Origin: Altererythrobacter epoxidivorans
GTDB lineage: Bacteria; Pseudomonadota; Alphaproteobacteria; Sphingomonadales; Sphingomonadaceae
Length of the DNA stretch: 64,000 nt
NCBI RefSeq assembly: GCF_001281485.1
Contig: NZ_CP012669.1
Location: forward strand, 558,001 to 622,000
Direction of reading: 5' to 3'
Shown here: piece by piece, positions 17,777-25,079 of the stretch
Layout of the letters: each line of letters begins with the position of its first letter
How positions within the stretch are numbered: position 1 is the stretch's first letter
Translations under genes and position numbers: made by a program
The notes under the pieces: generated by a model
The model's database searches: none
What the model saw: only the letters and a program-made list of their open reading frames with translations
Told to the model about the DNA's origin: nothing

Positions 17777-19135
17777 ATGACGAAGCAATCGCAAGTGCAA
17801 GGTGGCCCGCCACCCAGCGATGTCTCGGCCGGCGTAGGGCTTGCCGGGCTGCTGGGCCTGTTCGCGTGGATCCTCTTCTGCCGCACATTCCCGATGATCT
17901 CGCAATGGCTGGGCTTTGACGGGCCGCACCAGGTGCTCTCGGGCCCGCATGCCGCGCTCACTGCAATGCTATTCACCAGCGTCCCGATGATCGTCTGGTC
18001 GCTGCTGGTGGACAAGACCCATCGGCGTGCATCCACCGGCATCGACTGGGGCCTGAAGCGCCCCGTCGCCGACATCCTCGACATTTCAATCGTCAAGATC
18101 GCCGGTCTGTGGGCGACCTGGGCAGGGCTTGCCGCGCTCTATGCACTGTGTCGCTGGTACTGGAATGGCAGTTACCTGTTCGCGATGGATGTGCTCAAGA
18201 CGGCTGCGATACCGCTGTTTGTGCTTTCGGTCCCCTACGTCATCTGGCTCGATCGTTTCATGGTCGAACCACGGGACCATGCCTGGCATTTCGGGGCGAT
18301 GCTGATCGGGCGCGAGCCTTACGATGCGTACGAGGTCAAGAAGCACTGGCGGGCCTGGATCATCAAGGGCTTCTTCGGCGCCTTCATGATCTCCATCCTG
18401 CCCGGCGGTTTCCAGCAAGTTGTGGAGGCCGACCTTCCCGCCATGATGGGCGATCCGGTGCAGATCGGCATGGTGCTGATCGCGCTGCTGTTTCTGATCG
18501 ACGTTCAGATCGGAACGGTCGGTTACCTTGTCACGCTGCGCCCGCTCGATTCCCATATTCGCAGCGGAAACCCCTTCGTTGCCGGCTGGCTCGCCGCGCT
18601 GATCTGCTATCCGCCCTTCGTCTGGGGCGTGATCGGAAATGGCGACGTCCTGAGTTACGAGCACAATGTCGCCGGTTGGAGCCACTGGTTCGGCGGCCAC
18701 CCGGTCCTGCTGTGGGCCTGGGCGGGTCTGCTAGTGTTCCTGACTGCCATCTATGCCTGGGCGACGGTCGCCTTCGGCATCCGCTTTTCCAACCTGACCT
18801 ATCGCGGCGTGCTGACCAACGGGCCGTACCGCTTCACCCGGCACCCGGCCTATCTTTCGAAAAACCTGTTCTGGTGGTGCTCGGTCATGCCGTTCCTCGT
18901 CACGAACGGTTCGATGACGGATGCCGTGCGCAACACGTTTTTCCTGCTGTGCGTGAACGCGATTTATTTCTGGCGAGCAAAAACGGAAGAGGCGCACCTG
19001 CTGGGCGAAGATGCGAAGTATCGCGAATACCACACCTGGATGGAGCAGCACGGCACGATCACGGCGCGTATTGGAAAACTGACACGTGCGATCAGGCGCA
19101 GGCCGGTCGTCGCGGTCGCAGAACCCGCCGAGTAA
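17777..19135 (+). CDS. Isoprenylcysteine carboxyl methyltransferase-like membrane protein
   Basis: 452 residues with about ten hydrophobic segments. The C-terminal third carries the ICMT/PEMT signature: NGPYRFTRHPAYLSKNLFWW, then KTEEAHLLGEDAKYREY. The RHP...Y and paired glutamates bind SAM in this fold. The N-terminal two thirds are extra membrane helices not found in short ICMT proteins, so the protein is about twice the usual bacterial size. The substrate is unknown; a lipid or small-molecule methyl acceptor is more likely than a prenylated protein. It appears monocistronic. Confidence 0.72.
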   Translation: MTKQSQVQGGPPPSDVSAGVGLAGLLGLFAWILFCRTFPMISQWLGFDGPHQVLSGPHAALTAMLFTSVPMIVWSLLVDKTHRRASTGIDWGLKRPVADILDISIVKIAGLWATWAGLAALYALCRWYWNGSYLFAMDVLKTAAIPLFVLSVPYVIWLDRFMVEPRDHAWHFGAMLIGREPYDAYEVKKHWRAWIIKGFFGAFMISILPGGFQQVVEADLPAMMGDPVQIGMVLIALLFLIDVQIGTVGYLVTLRPLDSHIRSGNPFVAGWLAALICYPPFVWGVIGNGDVLSYEHNVAGWSHWFGGHPVLLWAWAGLLVFLTAIYAWATVAFGIRFSNLTYRGVLTNGPYRFTRHPAYLSKNLFWWCSVMPFLVTNGSMTDAVRNTFFLLCVNAIYFWRAKTEEAHLLGEDAKYREYHTWMEQHGTITARIGKLTRAIRRRPVVAVAEPAE

Positions 19136-19142
19136 GCATTCG

Positions 19143-19442
19143 CTAGATCGGCGAGCCTTCGTCGATATCGAAAATCGTCAGCTTGCGGTCGGTGATGCCG
19201 ATATCGTCCCAGGTCGCGCGCCATTCCTGCAGATGCGGCGTGCGGAAATGTGCGTCGAGCGTTTCGCGATCCCGCCATTTTTCGACCACGTGAACGATAG
19301 TCGGGTCGAGGACGTCCTGCGCATAGGAATAGGCGATGCAGCCGTCTTCTGCCCGGCTGGCGGAAATGACCGCGTCCATCGCTGCACGTGCGCGTTCCAG
19401 ATTGTCGGGCGCGAGGCGTACGGTTCCGAGCACCAGGATCAT
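19143..19442 (-). CDS. Antibiotic biosynthesis monooxygenase-domain (ABM) protein
   Basis: 99 residues, a small dimeric ferredoxin-like fold. MILVLGTVRLAPDN is strand one; EDGCIAYSYAQDV and VEKWRDRETLDAHFRTPHLQEW are the classic ABM segments. Some members are cofactor-free quinol monooxygenases, others degrade haem or have unknown roles. Its ATG shares one base with the gshA stop (TGATG at 19442), so it is translationally coupled to glutathione synthesis. A redox or detoxification role fits but is inferred. Confidence 0.82.
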   Translation of the reverse strand: MILVLGTVRLAPDNLERARAAMDAVISASRAEDGCIAYSYAQDVLDPTIVHVVEKWRDRETLDAHFRTPHLQEWRATWDDIGITDRKLTIFDIDEGSPI

Positions 19443-20812
19443 CAGAAGCTGTACTTGTAGACGCGCTTGATATCGCCGCCCCACTCGCCGTGGTATTTGT
19501 CGAGCAGGCGCTGGGCCGGGACCTTCCCGCTGGCGACGATTTCGTCGAGCGTTTCGAGAAATCCGGTTTCGTTGTCGCCGCTCGAATTGATGCGAGCGCG
19601 TGAAACCAGCCCCTGCCGCGAAATCGCCATCACTTCCTTCGCAAGGTCGTGCAGCTTCCTTCCGCCCGGAATTTCGGCGTCGAGCGCCAGCTTCGGCACG
19701 GCATTGCGCAGCGCCTCACGCTCTTCCATCGTCCAGTCCTTCACGAGGTCCCATGCCGCATCGAGCGCCGCATCGTCATAGAGGATTCCGACCCAGAAAG
19801 CGGGCAGAGCGCATATCCTGCTCCACGGGCCGCCGTCGGCTCCGCGCATTTCGAGGAAGCTCTTGAGCCGGACCTCGGGAAAGGCGGTCGACAAGTGATC
19901 CCACCAGTCGCTCTGCGTCGGCTTTTCGCCTGGCAGGACCGACAGATTGCCGTCGAGGAAATCGCGGAAGCTGAGCCCCGCCGCATTGATGTATTTGCCG
20001 TCGCGATAGACGAAGTACATCGGCACATCGAGCATGTAGTCGACATAGCGTTCGTATCCGAAGCCGTCCTCGAACACGAAGGGCAACATGCCCGTGCGAT
20101 GCGGGTCTGTGTCGGACCAGATATGGCTGCGGAACGACAGGAAGCCGTTGGGCTTGCCTTCGGTGAAGGGAGAGTTCGCAAACAGTGCCGTTGCAAGCGG
20201 TTGCAGCGCGAGGCTGGTGCGGAACTTCTTCGCCATGCAGGCTTCGCTCGAATAGTCGAGATTGACCTGGATGGTGCAGGTGCGCAGCATCATGTCGAGG
20301 CCAAGATCACCCACGCGCGGCATGTGGCGCATCATGATCTCGTAGCGGCCCTTCGGCATGATCGGCAGTTCTTCGCGGGTCTTGTCGGGCCACATGCCGA
20401 GGCCGAGGAAACCGACGTCGAAAGCTTCGGCCACTTCCTTTACCTGCTGCAGGTGGCGCCCGGTTTCGGCGCAGGTCTGGTGCAGGTTTTCAAGCGGTGC
20501 GCCCGACAATTCGAGCTGCCCGGCAGGCTCGAGGCTGACCGTGCCATCCTCGCCCCGCATCGCGATGACCTTGCCGCCTTCCTCGACTGGTTCCCAGCCA
20601 AAACGCTGCAAACTCATGAGGATATCGCGGATACCTCCGGGTTCGTCGTAGGACGGGGCGCGGAAATCGTCGCGCTTGTAAACGAGCTTTTCGTGCTCGG
20701 TCCCGATGCGCCAGGCCGATTTCGGCTTTTCGCCAGCCTGCATCGGCTCGACCAGCTGGTCGCGGCTCTCGATGATCGGATCATCCTTGGCGGAATTGTC
20801 GCGCGTGCTCAT
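19442..20812 (-). CDS. gshA: Glutamate-cysteine ligase (plant/alphaproteobacterial type)
   Basis: 456 residues. It makes gamma-glutamylcysteine, the first step of glutathione synthesis. It belongs to the GCS2 lineage shared with plants, not the E. coli GshA type. Marks are RIGTEHEKLVYKR near the N-terminus, VSLEPAGQLELSGAP for glutamate binding, MMLRTCTIQVNLDYSSE, and SFLEMRGADGGPW. Length matches the family, and the ATG at 20812 is the only good start. It is followed immediately by the ABM gene. gshB is not in the window. Confidence 0.95.
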   Translation of the reverse strand: MSTRDNSAKDDPIIESRDQLVEPMQAGEKPKSAWRIGTEHEKLVYKRDDFRAPSYDEPGGIRDILMSLQRFGWEPVEEGGKVIAMRGEDGTVSLEPAGQLELSGAPLENLHQTCAETGRHLQQVKEVAEAFDVGFLGLGMWPDKTREELPIMPKGRYEIMMRHMPRVGDLGLDMMLRTCTIQVNLDYSSEACMAKKFRTSLALQPLATALFANSPFTEGKPNGFLSFRSHIWSDTDPHRTGMLPFVFEDGFGYERYVDYMLDVPMYFVYRDGKYINAAGLSFRDFLDGNLSVLPGEKPTQSDWWDHLSTAFPEVRLKSFLEMRGADGGPWSRICALPAFWVGILYDDAALDAAWDLVKDWTMEEREALRNAVPKLALDAEIPGGRKLHDLAKEVMAISRQGLVSRARINSSGDNETGFLETLDEIVASGKVPAQRLLDKYHGEWGGDIKRVYKYSF

Positions 20813-20854
20813 GGCCGGTGGCGATAAGCAACCGGACCTTGCGAGGGAAGAAAA

Positions 20855-21610
20855 TTATTCTTGGTCGAGCCAGTCACCAGCCTCGGCCATCCATACCGCG
20901 ATGCCTGCAATGGCTGCTGTTTCGCCCCTCAGGATGCGGGGGCCAAGGCTGATCGGGCGGGCATTGGGATGGGCACGGATCGCCTCGCGTTCGGCATCGT
21001 CGAAGCCGCCTTCGGGGCCGACCAGCAGCGCCGCCGGTCCTTCGGCATAACAGAACGCATCGGCTGCAGGCTCGCCGCCTTCTTCGTCTGCAAAGAACAA
21101 GATCCGGTTTTCGGGCCAGTCGCGCAGCAGCGCGTCCAGTTTCGCCACGGGTCCGACGTCGGGCAGCGCGGTGCGCGCGCATTGTTCGGCCGCCTCGACG
21201 ACGATGGTCCGGGCGCGGTCGGGGTTGAGCTTGTCCGCAACGCACCGGCGCGTGACGACGGGCATGATTGCCGCAACGCCCAGTTCGGTCGCTTTTTCGA
21301 GCACCGTGCCGAAACGGTCTTTCTTTAGCAGGGCGGGGCACAGCCAGAAGTCGGGCACTTCCTCGCGCGGGCGCAACTGCCCTGTGACCAGTCCATGCAC
21401 ACTGTGCTTGGTCACCTGGGCCACCTGCATGGCCCATTCGCCGGTCACGTTGTCGCAAAGGATAACGGTATCGCCCTCCTTCACCCGCATCACGCGGCCG
21501 AGGTAATGCGCCTGCGGCCCTTCGATCGTCACCTGCGCATCTTTTTCAAGCTCGTGTTCGACGAACAGGCGCGGTGCGCTCTTGGGCGGCCAGGCAGGAG
21601 TGGCAGTCAT
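20855..21610 (-). CDS. rsmE: 16S rRNA m3U1498 methyltransferase RsmE
   Basis: 251 residues, a SPOUT-class SAM-dependent methyltransferase that modifies U1498 of 16S rRNA. The N-terminal PUA-like part begins RLFVEHEL and holds AHYLGRVMRVKEGD. The C-terminal trefoil-knot SAM site is LLVGPEGGFDDAEREAI and SLGPRILRGETAAIA. It is 42 bp upstream of gshA on the same strand and probably co-transcribed. Confidence 0.94.
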   Translation of the reverse strand: MTATPAWPPKSAPRLFVEHELEKDAQVTIEGPQAHYLGRVMRVKEGDTVILCDNVTGEWAMQVAQVTKHSVHGLVTGQLRPREEVPDFWLCPALLKKDRFGTVLEKATELGVAAIMPVVTRRCVADKLNPDRARTIVVEAAEQCARTALPDVGPVAKLDALLRDWPENRILFFADEEGGEPAADAFCYAEGPAALLVGPEGGFDDAEREAIRAHPNARPISLGPRILRGETAAIAGIAVWMAEAGDWLDQE

Positions 21611-21656
21611 GATCGCGGCGTTAGACGAGCAGGCCGTGGCCCGCTAGAGGGAAGCA

Positions 21657-22046
21657 ATGACCTCGCTTGTCGCACAGCGCCTGATCGCTGCCATTTTCCT
21701 GGTCCTGGGCGGATGGGCGCTGCTTGCGCCCCAGTCCGTGATCGACATCGCCGTTATGCCCGAATATCGCGACAGCAGTTTCCTCGTGACTTTCGCCATG
21801 GCCTGCTTTGGCGCGCAGGCGTGCATTTTCGGGCTGATGTCACTGGTCGTAAAATACACGAGCAAGGGCTTCCTCGCATTTGCGGTCATACTGCTGCCGT
21901 TCTTCGTGTTCGACTGGTACTTCCACAGCGTCGTGCCGGTGCTGAATTCTGTCGGAATGCTCGATGCGGTCGGAAACGTGGCCATGTTCGGGCTGGCGAT
22001 CCTGGGATGGCGCGCTGCCAAGCGCGAAGAGGCGCAGGCGTCGTGA
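21657..22046 (+). CDS. Small membrane protein of unknown function, coupled to ubiA
   Basis: 129 residues with four predicted membrane segments. There is no catalytic motif I recognise, and it ends in a charged KREEAQAS tail. The stop overlaps the GTG of the ubiA gene (GTGA, 22043-22046), so the two are co-translated. Divergent from rsmE. Confidence 0.7.
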   Translation: MTSLVAQRLIAAIFLVLGGWALLAPQSVIDIAVMPEYRDSSFLVTFAMACFGAQACIFGLMSLVVKYTSKGFLAFAVILLPFFVFDWYFHSVVPVLNSVGMLDAVGNVAMFGLAILGWRAAKREEAQAS

Positions 22047-22945
22047 ACGAACAGGTCGTCCCCGACAGCGAGCATCGCGGGCTCGTGGCGCGCCTGCCGC
22101 AATTGCCGCGTGACCTAGCACAGCTTGCAAGGTTCGACCGGCCGATCGGCTGGTGGCTGCTGTTCTGGCCCGGAGCCTGGGGGATCTGGCTGGCAGGAGC
22201 AGGCCCGCAATGGACGCTGATCGGCTGGTTCCTGCTCGGCAGCATCGCCATGCGCGGTGCGGGCTGCGTTTATAACGACATTGTCGATGCCGATCTCGAC
22301 CGGAAGGTCGCGCGCACGGCATCCCGCCCGGTCGCATCGGGTAGGGTCAGTCGCAAGCTCGCCTGGGCGTGGCTGCTTGCCCTCTGCGCGGTAGGGCTCG
22401 TCGTGCTGCTGCAATTGCGTTGGGTGGCGCAGATTGTTGCCGTCGCCAGCCTGGCCCTGGTGGCCGCCTATCCCTTCATGAAGCGGATCACCTGGTGGCC
22501 GCAGGCGTGGCTCGGAATGGTTTTCACCTGGGCGTTGCCGGTAGGGTGGATAGCCCTGCGTAGCGACAATTGGGATGCGCTGCTTTCGCTCTATGCGGGG
22601 GCAGCGCTGTGGGTCATCGGCTATGACACGATCTATGCCCTGCAGGACCGCGAGGACGATGCGCTGGTCGGGATCAAGTCTTCCGCGCTCAGGCTCGGCG
22701 GGCGAGTGACCTCTGGCGTCGCGGTTTTCTACGCCGCGGCACTCGGTCTTTGGGCGCTGGGCTTCTGGCTTTATCGCGAGGACGTGGTTGCCCTCCTGAC
22801 CCTGCTGCCCGTCGGCCTTCACCTGGCGTGGCAGGTCGCAACTCTCGATCCCGCAGATCCGGACAATCCGCTCGCCCGTTTCCGCTCGAACCGCTGGGCT
22901 GGCGCGCTGATGGCCGCAGCTTGTTTCATCGTCGGCAACGCCTGA
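22043..22945 (+). CDS. ubiA: 4-hydroxybenzoate polyprenyltransferase
   Basis: 300 residues, an integral membrane prenyltransferase that attaches the polyprenyl chain to 4-hydroxybenzoate in ubiquinone synthesis. Two Mg-diphosphate motifs are clear: NDIVDADLD and DTIYALQDREDD. The opening RFDRPIGWWLLFWPGAWG is the usual UbiA first helix. The start is GTG at 22043, overlapping the upstream stop by four bases. The frame is open far to the left, but that stretch lies over other genes. Confidence 0.93.
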   Translation: MNEQVVPDSEHRGLVARLPQLPRDLAQLARFDRPIGWWLLFWPGAWGIWLAGAGPQWTLIGWFLLGSIAMRGAGCVYNDIVDADLDRKVARTASRPVASGRVSRKLAWAWLLALCAVGLVVLLQLRWVAQIVAVASLALVAAYPFMKRITWWPQAWLGMVFTWALPVGWIALRSDNWDALLSLYAGAALWVIGYDTIYALQDREDDALVGIKSSALRLGGRVTSGVAVFYAAALGLWALGFWLYREDVVALLTLLPVGLHLAWQVATLDPADPDNPLARFRSNRWAGALMAAACFIVGNA

Positions 22946-22957
22946 GGACGATCAACC

Positions 22958-23578
22958 ATGTGCAACCTCTACCGCATGACCAAGAACAAGGACGAGGTCG
23001 CCAAATGGTTCAACGCGGTCGAGGAACTGGGCGGCGCGAATTTCGGGGAAGAGGTCTATCCCGGCTATCCCGGCGCGGTCGTCGCTGAGGGCAAGGTGCG
23101 CCAGATGACCTGGGGCTTCCCGCTCCAGATGAAGGGCAAGAAAGGGCAACCGCTCAAGCCCAAGCCGGTGAACAACACGCGCACCGACAAACTGGACAGC
23201 TTCTTCTGGCGCTACAGCTTCGAAGAACGGCGCTGCCTGATCCCTCTGACTGCCTGGGCAGAAGCCGAGGGACCGAAGGGCAAGATGACGCGCACCTGGC
23301 TTTCATTGCCCGGTGACGATCTGTTCGCCTGCGCGGGTGTCTGGCGTCATTCCGACGAATGGGGCGATTGCTATTCGATGGTGATGACCGACAGTATCGG
23401 GGCTGCGGCCGAATGCCATACCCGCATGCCGGTCATCCTTTCGCCGGAAAATTACGCCGGTTGGGTGTCCGGCAGCCCGCCCGAAGCGCGCGAGTTGTGC
23501 GTGCCATGGGCGGGTGAGGTCCTGCTCGACCGGACAGGCGAAGCGTGGTCGCGCGGCGGGCAATCCCGCCTGCTGTGA
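22958..23578 (+). CDS. SRAP-domain protein (YedK/HMCES-like)
   Basis: 206 residues. SRAP proteins crosslink covalently to abasic sites in single-stranded DNA through Cys2. Cys2 is present (MCNLYR). The other active-site residues also appear: NTR in PVNNTRTDK, the glutamate in LTAWAEAEG (in place of the usual FYEW), and the histidine in CHTRMPVIL. The first residues and the WAEA segment differ from E. coli YedK, so it belongs to a divergent but apparently intact subgroup. It follows ubiA by 12 bp. Confidence 0.88.
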   Translation: MCNLYRMTKNKDEVAKWFNAVEELGGANFGEEVYPGYPGAVVAEGKVRQMTWGFPLQMKGKKGQPLKPKPVNNTRTDKLDSFFWRYSFEERRCLIPLTAWAEAEGPKGKMTRTWLSLPGDDLFACAGVWRHSDEWGDCYSMVMTDSIGAAAECHTRMPVILSPENYAGWVSGSPPEARELCVPWAGEVLLDRTGEAWSRGGQSRLL

Positions 23579-23608
23579 CGATGGAAATGCGGGCGGTCGG
23601 AATAGAAC

Positions 23609-23980
23609 TCATTCATAGCTGACCACCTCGAATTCGATCCCGTCCCAGTCGAAGAAATAGAACCGCTTGCCGGGTTCGTAATCATCATGCCCGAACGGCT
23701 TCAGTCCGGCGGCGATCACGACCCGTTCCGCCGCGCCCAGATCGTCGACCAGCAGACCTACGTGGTTCAAAGGCTGGCTCTTTGAATAACCGCCTTTCGC
23801 CGTGTCGTTGGTGTAGAGCGCGATGTAGGCGCTTTCGGATCCGACGTGGATCGTCCTGCCGCCCATCATCGACGGCCCGCTCCAGCGTTCGTGCCAGCCG
23901 CACAATTGCTTGAACAGCTCCGCGCTTCTTTCCGGGTTCGTCACGGTCAGGTTGGCGTGTTCGATCGTTCCCTTCGGCAT
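23609..23980 (-). CDS. VOC (glyoxalase/bleomycin-resistance) family protein, probable SoxR target
   Basis: 123 residues, a vicinal-oxygen-chelate fold. It begins IEHANLTVTNPERSAELFKQLCGWHE and ends YFFDWDGIEFEVVSYE. Candidate metal ligands are H near residue 9, H in NHVGLLV, and E in FEVV. GGAAGGA lies 8 bases before the ATG at 23980. A SoxR box lies between it and the divergent soxR gene, with geometry resembling the E. coli soxS promoter, so SoxR probably controls this gene. The substrate is unknown. Confidence 0.82.
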   Translation of the reverse strand: MPKGTIEHANLTVTNPERSAELFKQLCGWHERWSGPSMMGGRTIHVGSESAYIALYTNDTAKGGYSKSQPLNHVGLLVDDLGAAERVVIAAGLKPFGHDDYEPGKRFYFFDWDGIEFEVVSYE

Positions 23981-24045
23981 TGAATGTCCTTCCATCTGTT
24001 GCGCCATGATTGCGGCGCGCGTTGGCAATGGACATCTCAATGCAA

Positions 24046-24067
24046 CCTCAACCTAACTTGAGGTCAA
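24046..24067. promoter_or_regulatory. SoxR box and overlapping promoter for the VOC gene
   Basis: CCTCAA-CCTAAC-TTGAGG at 24046-24063 is an almost perfect SoxR operator. On the minus strand TTGACC (24067-24062) precedes it as in E. coli soxS, so the spacer is filled by the operator. A -10 at the expected ~19-bp spacing is only weak (CATTGA). Confidence 0.75.
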
Positions 24068-24094
24068 GGATAAAACTCCCTATCGCTGTGATCG

Positions 24095-24541
24095 ATGAAA
24101 GCGAACGACCTTCTTACCATCGGCGACCTTGCCCGGCGTACCGGCCTAAGCGTCTCTGCGATCCGTTTCTACGAGGAGAAGGGGCTGGTCGAACCCTTTC
24201 GCACGAGCGGGAACCAGCGGCGCTATTTCAGGAGCGACATACGGCGGCTGAGCTTCATCCTGATTGCCCAGAAGCTCGGCCTTGCACTGACGGAAATCGA
24301 GGAAGAGCTCAGGAAGCTCCCGCAGGGACGCACTCCCAATGCCAGGGACTGGCAGGCGATCAGCGGCGGGATCAAGCGGCGCATAGACAGCCAGATCGCT
24401 GCACTGGAAAAAGTGCGCGAGGATCTGGACGGATGTATCGGTTGCGGTTGCCTGAGCCTGAAAAAGTGCGCGCTCTACAATGCCGAAGACAAGTGGGCGG
24501 AACGGGGCGCGGGGCCACGCGTCCTCTTGCCCGGAAGCTGA
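24095..24541 (+). CDS. soxR: Redox-sensitive MerR-family regulator SoxR
   Basis: 148 residues. The MerR helix-turn-helix is at residues 7-45 (LTIGDLARRTGLSVSAIRFYEEKGL, split by the wing NQRRYF). A dimerisation helix follows, then a [2Fe-2S] cluster motif with C114, C117, C119 and C125 (C-x2-C-x-C-x5-C), the exact SoxR spacing. Oxidation of the cluster by redox-cycling compounds activates the target promoter. It is divergent from a VOC gene, with a SoxR box between. No soxS is present, as expected outside enterobacteria. Confidence 0.95.
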   Translation: MKANDLLTIGDLARRTGLSVSAIRFYEEKGLVEPFRTSGNQRRYFRSDIRRLSFILIAQKLGLALTEIEEELRKLPQGRTPNARDWQAISGGIKRRIDSQIAALEKVREDLDGCIGCGCLSLKKCALYNAEDKWAERGAGPRVLLPGS

Positions 24542-24550
24542 GCTCCAGAC

Positions 24551-25078
24551 TCAGTATTCGGGGCCAAGCTCCGGATCGAGATCGCGCGGGCGGGCGAAGT
24601 GTTCGAGTTTCCCGCAGCCCTTCTTCAGCTGGCTCCAGTCGTCGATATCGCATTCGAAGACGGCATAGCTTGCGGTGGGAAACTTCGCCGCGGCCTGGTC
24701 GAACAACTCGTTTTCGTTCTGGGGCGAAACGAGGTCGAACAGGACTTCCTGCAAGCCAGGGTTATGTCCGATCACCAGGATGGCCTTTGCATCGCCTGCG
24801 TGTTCGGCGATCACCTCCATGATGGTTTCCGAACTGGCGAGGTAAAGGCGCGAATCGTAAATCGGCTCCGCTTCGGGAAAAGCAGAAGCGATCGTCCGCT
24901 TCACCCGTTCGGCCGGACTGGCGACCATCACGTCCCACTTGATCCCGTGATTGCGGATGTAGTCGCCAATCAGCGCGGCGCCCTTGCGGCCGCGATCGTT
25001 CAGGCCGCGATCGAAATCGCGCGTCGACATATCGTCCCAATCGGACTTTGCATGCCTCAGAAGACCGATGATCTTCAC
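24551..25078 (-). CDS. SixA-type histidine phosphatase
   Basis: 175 residues, histidine phosphatase superfamily. The phosphohistidine motif is LLRHAKSDWDD at the N-terminus, followed by RGLNDRGRKGA, SPAERVKRT and the second histidine in VIGHNPGLQE. SixA proteins dephosphorylate phosphohistidine on phosphotransfer proteins. The start is GTG at 25078, one base after the stop of the helicase gene, implying co-transcription. The frame is open further upstream but lies inside the helicase gene. Confidence 0.85.
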   Translation of the reverse strand: MKIIGLLRHAKSDWDDMSTRDFDRGLNDRGRKGAALIGDYIRNHGIKWDVMVASPAERVKRTIASAFPEAEPIYDSRLYLASSETIMEVIAEHAGDAKAILVIGHNPGLQEVLFDLVSPQNENELFDQAAAKFPTASYAVFECDIDDWSQLKKGCGKLEHFARPRDLDPELGPEY

Positions 25079-25079
25079 G

